Shown here: piece after piece, positions 15,401 through 22,300 of the stretch
How positions within the stretch are numbered: position 1 is the first letter of the stretch
Layout: every line of letters begins with the position of its first letter
DNA from: a virus
DNA: 38,289 nt
Reading direction: 5' to 3' (one strand)
IMG/VR virus record: IMGVR_UViG_3300010334_000120
Span: 1 to 38,289 of that record
Made by a program: the position numbers and the translations under genes
Notes under the pieces: generated by a model
The model's input: only the letters and a program-made list of their open reading frames with translations
The model's database searches: none
Told to the model about the DNA's origin: nothing

Positions 15401-17218
15401 TAAGGTGCCCTGGATGAGACTGAAGCTTGGGTACTTGATCAATTTAGTGTTTGTTATGCCCAATGCGTCGGCGTTTGCTAGGTGTGTAGTGACTCCATCC
15501 CCGTACACTGTGCTGATTGTGCCACTCACCAGTTCAAATGACAACCACCAAACTATCTGTGAGCTGCCTGTCAAAAACACATTGGCGGTGTTGTTCTCAC
15601 AGAAAACCACAGCAGCGATCATCTGTACATTGCTCACAAAATAGAGATTGACTCCGCTGCTGACGCTGATCACCAACCGATTCAGCTCGGAGGGGTCGGT
15701 GTTGGTGGAGGAGGGGGTGGATGAATACCCATTGAAATTGATGACCCATCCCTCGTAGGTTGTTGCATAATTAGTATTTCCCCTCCATGGCATCCAATTG
15801 GATGCCATGCCCGTGGTGTTGTGCAGGAGGCAAAAAATAGGGTATTTGATGGTGGTGCTGGTGGAATATTTTGCTTGCCAAAGAGAATTGGGATAGTAGC
15901 CATTGGCTTCGGCCAACGGAGGAAACACAATGTTTTTACAAAAAGTCATTTGTGGGTAGTCGATATCCCATCCAAGTCCATGCTGGCAGCCTGGCCCTGT
16001 TGGCAGTGTGCCTGGCGTGGTGCCATCACATACAAAATCACCCAATAACGGAGAATAACCTTTAGCCACAGCAGAGGGCAGAGAAATTAGGGTTCTTGTG
16101 TTCCCAATCGTGTCTGAGAATCCGTCAATTATGTAGATGTCAATTATATATTGGGACGAAATGTTATTCCGTGAGACCCAACTTGGCCGTTGGTTGGGAG
16201 AGGACAATATGCTGTAGGTATCCGTGTTGTTCACCAAACTGGTTCCAAATCCCAAGTTGTAGATGGGTATATAAACTGTGCGATTTGCACTTCCACTGTA
16301 TGACCATATGAAAATAGGGTTTGGCTGACCGTCAAGGCACTGCCACTTTATGCCGCCAAGTAGGGCGCCGCTGGCGCCATCCTGGCCAATGATGCTGAAC
16401 TTGCCTGAGGTATAATCTGTTACCCCATCACCACCACTGATATTGATGTAACTGCGAGCACCGGTGGTGGCATGTTGTTTAAAAATTATTTCAGCATAGT
16501 AGTCTATCGAGGACTGATTGTAATCTGTTACATACACCAACCCTGCTGTCAAGCTGTATCCATTGAGATCAAATTTTGAACCTTGAAAGGTAAAAAATCT
16601 ATCGTTGGATAGTACAAAATCGCTCAACAGCTTGTACTGAGATCCAATTTGCTGATGAAAAAACGATATGCCTATTTCTTTACCGCCGGTGTGCAAAAGC
16701 ATTGGTTGTTCAACACCCTGGGTATTGTATAGACTGTACAAACAAATTCCTCTATATTTGGAGTTGAAGGTACTGGGGTGGTAATATTGAAAAGAACTCT
16801 TAGTGGTTACACAATTGCTGTTGATGGTCAAGGCATTGATGCGCAATACTTTTGTTAGACCAAAAAAAGTGTAGGAGTTCCAACTGTCAGAGCTGGTGGT
16901 GCCGCTCAGCATTACAAAGCTGTTGATGGTCAATGATGCACTGGGGGTGAAATAGAGCCCTCGTAACTTGTACTCGCCAGGCTTTATAGTGATGTTGATT
17001 GTGTTGTCAAATTGACCAGTGACGGAGTTCCAGTTGCCATTGTTGATGTATGCTGTGTCATAATAATTGAGTGTGGTGTTGGCTGCGGCACCAGGATACG
17101 AACCATTATTGGTACCATTGGGACTGCCCACTGCCCAATTTAGCGCGGTTGTCCAACTGCCGTCTCCGCCCTTGCCAGTCCAGTAGTACACATATTCTGC
17201 TGTTTTGGTGGTTGCCAT
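12440..17218 (-). CDS. Giant beta-rich fibre or adhesin-like protein (1592 aa)
   Basis: I do not recognise a named family over its length. The N-terminus (about 9-60: YVYYWTGKGGDGSWTTALNW, then DTAYINNG) resembles the start of repetitive extracellular beta-solenoid proteins. The body is rich in Ser, Thr, Tyr and Asn with many short strands and almost no charged helices, as in passenger-like or tail-fibre beta-helices. There is no signal peptide and no transmembrane segment. The C-terminus (about 1480-1592) is rich in Trp, Tyr and Pro. It is the last gene of the fibre block, 12 bases after the 703-aa fibre, so a host-contacting tail appendage is likely (inference). The Shine-Dalgarno is weak. 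Confidence 0.75.
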   Translation of the reverse strand: MATTKTAEYVYYWTGKGGDGSWTTALNWAVGSPNGTNNGSYPGAAANTTLNYYDTAYINNGNWNSVTGQFDNTINITIKPGEYKLRGLYFTPSASLTINSFVMLSGTTSSDSWNSYTFFGLTKVLRINALTINSNCVTTKSSFQYYHPSTFNSKYRGICLYSLYNTQGVEQPMLLHTGGKEIGISFFHQQIGSQYKLLSDFVLSNDRFFTFQGSKFDLNGYSLTAGLVYVTDYNQSSIDYYAEIIFKQHATTGARSYINISGGDGVTDYTSGKFSIIGQDGASGALLGGIKWQCLDGQPNPIFIWSYSGSANRTVYIPIYNLGFGTSLVNNTDTYSILSSPNQRPSWVSRNNISSQYIIDIYIIDGFSDTIGNTRTLISLPSAVAKGYSPLLGDFVCDGTTPGTLPTGPGCQHGLGWDIDYPQMTFCKNIVFPPLAEANGYYPNSLWQAKYSTSTTIKYPIFCLLHNTTGMASNWMPWRGNTNYATTYEGWVINFNGYSSTPSSTNTDPSELNRLVISVSSGVNLYFVSNVQMIAAVVFCENNTANVFLTGSSQIVWWLSFELVSGTISTVYGDGVTTHLANADALGITNTKLIKYPSFSLIQGTLDLYSDNDIFLRYSVDKSNNYYYGYFVVKDMPYYTTYYTTILGSPTILFNFLSEYSREGLMPYINGMIQTDVFDITATINKLNVYVNSDTGNLVTGASTSDTPPNIAIGVNWAGYYQTSSDVSSSIIKDLSNYNNSSSTKRPYQNDFVIFNTPDYYCITLLNQYPNTIGYTAAQNFPDALAFYVYEWQSGGPITVNITTKNHGAWTSKSYAILHLGSIISRSPACYLIIKQNGEIYQRVLLDNSTTVVMAGLDTRRIAGSRLTGYPLYSSQPSTTVKIAHREAGHLFSNDNMLTGNRNQNVYNLVPEFRFSGGNPAQPAQIDVLSQFNPNIIIEGGYYVIQGSTQSIAGLYVTAGTVDQTLNTRAQAPSFKFVNFDSASSPTQSTFVHGTDNYTIQPIAFNITGWSGVLWSSNNSRLTITTVSPSDPNLTYAPSIINFTNYYLNSVTVLPGTLRNYGNQVPHQPGQTEAVSTSTSPNFNALIFDFSDQATYGMDSYSSVRFESYLEEESPMLVQTLIFGQYQGYDFDLGEYTWQGRTGMSIYFGASMIFCANDTSPASDTLRNSNLNYFAGSVYDQLGGLIIPSTGYSIGGMGGEFATYDAKLYFQGSGIISIYASSMIPVVVGTSTYQYVMFTNQPGLKQSSGYSSLYPYYFNTFLDVPNVTSEYIVVGKYGDLKFMGGNISVNTHPYTNNRVSLTATSLTIQDTIGPTSFGGYTRVYLQGASLYLGSLGITDSLVIFPSTVTNYFSADSGYGENYIYFYDGSVFNAYMGTYTNIAIGSWKKSSEEPTPTITINPCTDFTGLVPSRAQFDDLAASGLGPAIFKFTAKSTTTFVNFTYNDTAAPYDSNSDWYGYNNTANNTVLQSVSPSYQFNISVLKPHRGTFNDGRVVNNMTIKDSNAIDKYLWFAPGTVNTGTGSGTAFRPGYAYNSTYYGGTNVPYYNFDAGNNTGWIFNTPPTPGMDMMFWPNSTYDWTASPNTHTFETQHL

Positions 17219-17230
17219 GCCTGATACCTG

Positions 17231-19342
17231 TTATGACACCACAACGGACAAGATGTCCCAGGTGTTGCTTTGACTGCTGTACATGGCACCCAAATAAATC
17301 ACACTGTTGGGTGACGTGATTTGAGGAGGAGATGCCCCCACTATTTTGAATTGATTGGTACCAAGACTCCAATTCAAAGTATAACTAGATGCGGGACTGT
17401 TGAAAATCTTGATAATGAATTTTTGTCCGTCAAATGCCACATAGTTGTTGGGATAACTGAAAGATATATTGGTCACATTGCCAGTGGCTGTGAACACATA
17501 GTTGTCAAATGCACTGGCATCAATGGTCAAACTGGTGCCAGTGCTGATGCCCACTCTAGGCAGGTACTGACCCTTCAAAGTTTGAAACGTGCTGATAGTA
17601 GCTGAAGTTATGATTTCTGCACCACCCACATAGCTTTTAACGCCTGCATACAGACTGCCGCCTATGCCAACGCCGCCTCTAACCTGTAGAGCTCCTGTGT
17701 TGGTACCGGTGGATTTAGTGAAGTTGTCAATTAAAAACGTGCTGGTTGTGCCTGAAGAACTGATATTGGAGTTGCCAAATCCCACTTGGACACCATTCTG
17801 ATAAATGCTGCCGCCCACATAGAGATCTCCACGAATACCAGCACCCCCCACCACTTGCAAAGCACCAGTGGTTGTGGAGGATGCTGTGGATGTGCTGGTC
17901 ACTAGCACTGTGCCAGACAGTGTGGCCGTGGTGGCTGTGATCACACCACCAATATTGAGGTTGCCGCCTATACCCACGCCACCTGTGACAATCAATGCAC
18001 CTGTTGTGGTTGAGGTAGATGTTGCAGTGTTCCTTATGATCACTGCACCAGTGACTGTGATCACACCGCCAATGTTGAGGTTGCCGCCTATGCCCACACC
18101 ACCTGCCACAGTGAGTGCACCTGTTTGTGTACCAGTACTAGTGGCAGTGTTGGTGATTGATATGGCATTGGTGGTTGTGGAACCTCTGTCAGTTACAGAT
18201 TGCAGTGTACTGGTATTGGATATGGTCACAATCCCAGTACTGGTGGTCACAGCTGTGTCAGTGCCAGCCAATATTTTTGTGACTACTGAATTACCAATGG
18301 TGGCTGTGGTAACAATTTGAGCGCCACTGATGTAGCTAGCCGTTCCAACATACAGGGCTCCGCCTATGCCCACACCACCTGCCACAGTGAGTGCACCTGT
18401 TTGTGTACCAGTACTGGTGGTAGTGTTGGTGATTGATATGGCATTGGTGGTTGTAGAACCTCTGCCTGTCACTGACTGTAGAGTGGATGTATCAAATATG
18501 GTTATGTTGCCAGTGCTGGTGGTCACAGCTGTGTCAGTGCCAGCCAATATTTTTGTGACTCCTGAATTACCAATGGTGGCTGTGGTCACAATTTGAGCAC
18601 CTGCAATATAGCCCACTGTGCCCACATAAAGTGCTCCACCAACGCCCACACCACCTGTCACAGTGAGAGCACCTGTGGCAGTACCTGTACTGGCGGCAGT
18701 GTTGGTGATTGATATGGCATTGGTGGTCGTAGTGCCTCTATCCGTGACTGATTGAAGTGTACTTGTAGTTCTAATGGTCACAATGCCAGTGCTGGTATTG
18801 ACAGCAGTGTCAGTGCCTGCAATTAGTTGTTGAATACCAAATGTGCCTATTGTGGCTGTGGTAATGATTTGAGCACTGCCCACGTAACTGGTTGTGCCCA
18901 CATAAAGTGCTCCGCCTATGCCCACGCCACCTGTCACAGTGAGAGCACCTGTGGCAGTACCTGTACTGGCGGCAGTGTTGAGTATGGATATAGTGTTGGT
19001 GGTACTATTGCCTCTACTGGTGATTGATTGCAGTGTACTGGTGTTGTAGATAATCAAGGTACCAGTACCCGTGGACACAGCTGTGTCAGTGCCTGCAGAT
19101 ATCACAACAGCACCAGTCAAACTGTTGAGACTGAGCACTCCAGGAACTGTAGCTTCAGTAACGACCTTACTGCCGTTGGCAAAAATGCTCCCACCAGCAT
19201 AAAGGGCTCCGCCCAATCCCAATCCACCACTAATTATGACAGCGCCTGTGGTAGTTGATGTTGAAGCGGCTGTGGAAAGCATTGTGGCCGTTGATATGAC
19301 CGCAAGTCCATTTTTGACTCTAAAATCTATTGTATTTGCCAT
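17231..19342 (-). CDS. Tail fibre protein with 40- and 92-residue shaft repeats (703 aa)
   Basis: The central part (about 25-590) is made of shaft units centred on TGALTVTGGVGIGGALYVG. Four successive long units of 92 residues also carry AGTDTAVTTSTG and NTSTLQSVTDRG, and shorter 40-residue units lack that arm. The C-terminal domain (about 600-703) has FDGQKFIIKIFN, a LNWSLGTNQFKIVG stretch and YLGAMYSSQSNTWDILSVVVS, a pattern seen at the tips of T4-like marine phage fibres. The protein should trimerise and bind the host surface (inference). The start has AAAGGG upstream. The preceding 57-base gap holds an ATAAATA box. Confidence 0.88.
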   Translation of the reverse strand: MANTIDFRVKNGLAVISTATMLSTAASTSTTTGAVIISGGLGLGGALYAGGSIFANGSKVVTEATVPGVLSLNSLTGAVVISAGTDTAVSTGTGTLIIYNTSTLQSITSRGNSTTNTISILNTAASTGTATGALTVTGGVGIGGALYVGTTSYVGSAQIITTATIGTFGIQQLIAGTDTAVNTSTGIVTIRTTSTLQSVTDRGTTTTNAISITNTAASTGTATGALTVTGGVGVGGALYVGTVGYIAGAQIVTTATIGNSGVTKILAGTDTAVTTSTGNITIFDTSTLQSVTGRGSTTTNAISITNTTTSTGTQTGALTVAGGVGIGGALYVGTASYISGAQIVTTATIGNSVVTKILAGTDTAVTTSTGIVTISNTSTLQSVTDRGSTTTNAISITNTATSTGTQTGALTVAGGVGIGGNLNIGGVITVTGAVIIRNTATSTSTTTGALIVTGGVGIGGNLNIGGVITATTATLSGTVLVTSTSTASSTTTGALQVVGGAGIRGDLYVGGSIYQNGVQVGFGNSNISSSGTTSTFLIDNFTKSTGTNTGALQVRGGVGIGGSLYAGVKSYVGGAEIITSATISTFQTLKGQYLPRVGISTGTSLTIDASAFDNYVFTATGNVTNISFSYPNNYVAFDGQKFIIKIFNSPASSYTLNWSLGTNQFKIVGASPPQITSPNSVIYLGAMYSSQSNTWDILSVVVS
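17860..19260 (-). repeat. Tandem 276-bp and 120-bp repeats in the 703-aa fibre gene
   Basis: The same GGVGIGG-coding anchor recurs at 18099, 18375, 18651 and 18927, exactly 276 bases apart, and at 17979, 120 bases before the first. These are 92- and 40-residue protein units. DNA similarity between units is high, and long stretches are also shared with the neighbouring 1928-aa gene. Confidence 0.93.
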
Positions 19343-19399
19343 TAGTTTCCCTTTCCACGTAACAGCTCAAATTGCAAATTTATTTATCAACTGTGGGAT
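19343..19399 (-). promoter_or_regulatory. Late promoter-like box and RBS before the 703-aa fibre
   Basis: The 57-base gap contains GATAAATAAA on the minus strand (ATAAATA at 19387-19381) and an AAAGGG Shine-Dalgarno shortly before ATG at 19342. The predicted leader is about 30 bases. No terminator hairpin is visible after the 1928-aa gene. Confidence 0.42.
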
Positions 19400-22300
19400 T
19401 TATGAGGTTATTGTGAACCTTGTCAATTTTACCACCATGGTGCTGTTGCTGATAGGAGTGAACGTTATGTTTAGATTGTTGTTGGCAATTGTGGCATCAT
19501 AGGATCCCAAAACACCATTATTGGTTGAAATACCATATTCATTGATATAAGATATGCCGCCGCTGTGGAACACACTGATTTCAGATATGTGTACATAATT
19601 GGTTCCAGATGTCGCTTGACTGAAATATTTGGCAGATCTGTATGTGCTAGTGCTGAACGCATCCAAAATCACTGCGGATGTTGATGATATGGGGTCACTG
19701 GTATAGGATGATACAAGAGTATTACCATACACTAGGGCATTGATAGTACCTGTAGTTTGTGGTCCAATGTACACTGTGCCGCCAATGCCTACCCCACCAG
19801 CAACGGTGAGTGCGCCAGTCGTGCTACTGACACTGACCGCAGTATTTGCAATTGATATGGTGTTGGTAGTGGTTGCTCCACGATTGGTAATTGATTGCAG
19901 TGTACTGGTGTTCCAAATCAACACGTTGCCAGTGGACGTGGTCACAGCTGTATCTGTACCTGCTGTGAGTTTGCTCACACCAAAATTACCTATTGTGGCT
20001 GTGGTAACAATTTGAGCTCCACTGATGTAGCCAGCTGTTCCCACATACAAGGCCCCGCCTATGCCCACGCCACCCACCACAATCAAGGCACCTGTTTGTG
20101 TACCAGTGCTGGTGGCAGTGTTAGTTATTGATATAGTGTTGGTGGTTGTAGAACCTCTGTCAGTTACAGATTGCAGTGTACTGGTATTGGATATGGTCAC
20201 AACACCAGTGCTAGTGTTGACCGAAGTGTCAGTGCCTGCTATGATCTTGGACACAGCAAAAGTGCTTATTGTGGCCGTGGTCACAATTTGCGCACTGGCC
20301 ACAAAGCTGGTCGTGCCCACATAAAGTGCTCCACCAACGCCCACACCACCCACCACAATCAAAGCGCCCGTTTGTGTACCAGTGCTGGTGGCAGTGTTGG
20401 TGATTGATATGGCATTGGTGGTTGTGTTGCCTCTGTCGGTTACAGATTGCAGTGTACTGGTATTGGATATGGTCACAATCCCAGTACTGGTGGTCACAGC
20501 TGTGTCAGTGCCAGCCAAGATTTTGGCAACACCAAAATTACCTATTGTGGCTGTGGTAACAATTTGAGAGCCACTGATGTAGCCAGCCGTTCCCACATAA
20601 AGTGCTCCGCCTATGCCCACACCGCCTGCCACAGTGAGTGCACCTGTTTGTGTACCAGTGCTGGTGGCAGTGTTGGTGATTGATATGGCATTGGTGGTTG
20701 TGGTACTTCTATCCGTGACTGATTGCAGTGTGCTGGTGTTGTATATGGTCACAACTCCGGTGCTGGTAGTCACGGCTGTGTCAGTGCCTGCTATGATCTT
20801 GGTCACTCCAAACTGGGCCAGTGTGGCTGTGGTAATGATTTGAGCATTGGCTATATAGCTGGTCGTGCCCGCATACAGGGCTCCGCCTATGCCCACCCCT
20901 CCAGAAACTATGAGTGCTCCAGTTGTGGTACCTGTTGAATTTGTTGTGTTGTAGGTGGATATCACATCATCAGTGACAACATTTGTGGTAGTCACTGTGG
21001 TCAGCTGAATCGTAACTATGTTGGCAGTAATAGTGCCTGACACAAACAAATTTCCACCAATACCCACACCGCCAGTCACAATCAATGCACCAGTGTTGGA
21101 GGAGGTACTAACAGTATTGTTGTTGATTATGATGACATTGGTAGTGGATGATCCTCGGTTGGTCACAGATTGCAGTGTGCTGGTGTTCGAAACCACTATT
21201 TGATTGGCAGCTGTATTGATCGTGATCATAGTGTCAGTGCCTGCTACCAAAGTCACTGTACCAGTCAATCCATTGACGTTGGATACTCCGTATTGTCCAA
21301 TTGATTGTGCTGTCAATACTGGACTGGAGCCCACATAGATGCTGGTAGCAGTGATGGCTCCACCAACATAGAGTGAACCTCCAATGCCCACTCCACCTGT
21401 CACTGTGAGTGCTCCTGTTGTGGTTGATGTTGATGTGGCTGTGGATTTGATTGACGCTGTGCCACCAACACTGAGATTGGCCCCAATGCCCACACCGCCC
21501 ACCACAGTCAATGCGCCTGTTGCGGTACCAGTACTGTTGGCTGTATTTGTCAAAACTACTGCATTGGAGGATGTGTTGCCCCTGCCTGTCACTGACTGTA
21601 GAGTGGATGTATCAAATATGGTCACATCACCCGTGCTGGTGGTCACAGCTGTGTCAGTGCCTGCTGTGATCCTGGTTACCCCAAACTGGGCCAATGTGGC
21701 TGTGGTAATGATTTGAGCACTGGACACGAAACTGGTTGTGCCCACATAAAGTGCACCGCCTATGCCCACGCCACCTGTCACAGTGAGAGCACCTGTGGCA
21801 GTACCTGTGCTGGTTGTGGTGTTAACAACACTTATTGCAAAATTGGTGGAACTGCCTCTACTGGTGATTGATTGCAGTGTACTGGTGTTGTATATGGTCA
21901 CAACTCCGGTGCTGGTGGTCACAGCTGTATCAGTACCTGCTGTGATTTTGGATACACTATAATTGCTTATAGTGGCTGTGGTAACAATTTGAGCGCCACT
22001 AATGTAGCTAGTTGTGCCAACCCACAGCGCACCGCCTATGCCCACGCCACCTGTCACTGTGAGTGCTCCTGTGGCAGTACCTGTGCTGGTTGTGGTGTTA
22101 ACAACACTTATTGCAAAATTGGTGGAACTGCCTCTACTGGTCACTGTCTGCAATGTGCTGGTGTTTGATACTGTGACAATGCCACTACTGGTGTTGATGC
22201 TGATATCTGTGCCCGCCACTATGGTATTGACCCCAGAAGCACTCAAATAATCTTTAATGGTAGCCGTGGTAACAATTTGAGCCCCACTTATGTAGCTGGC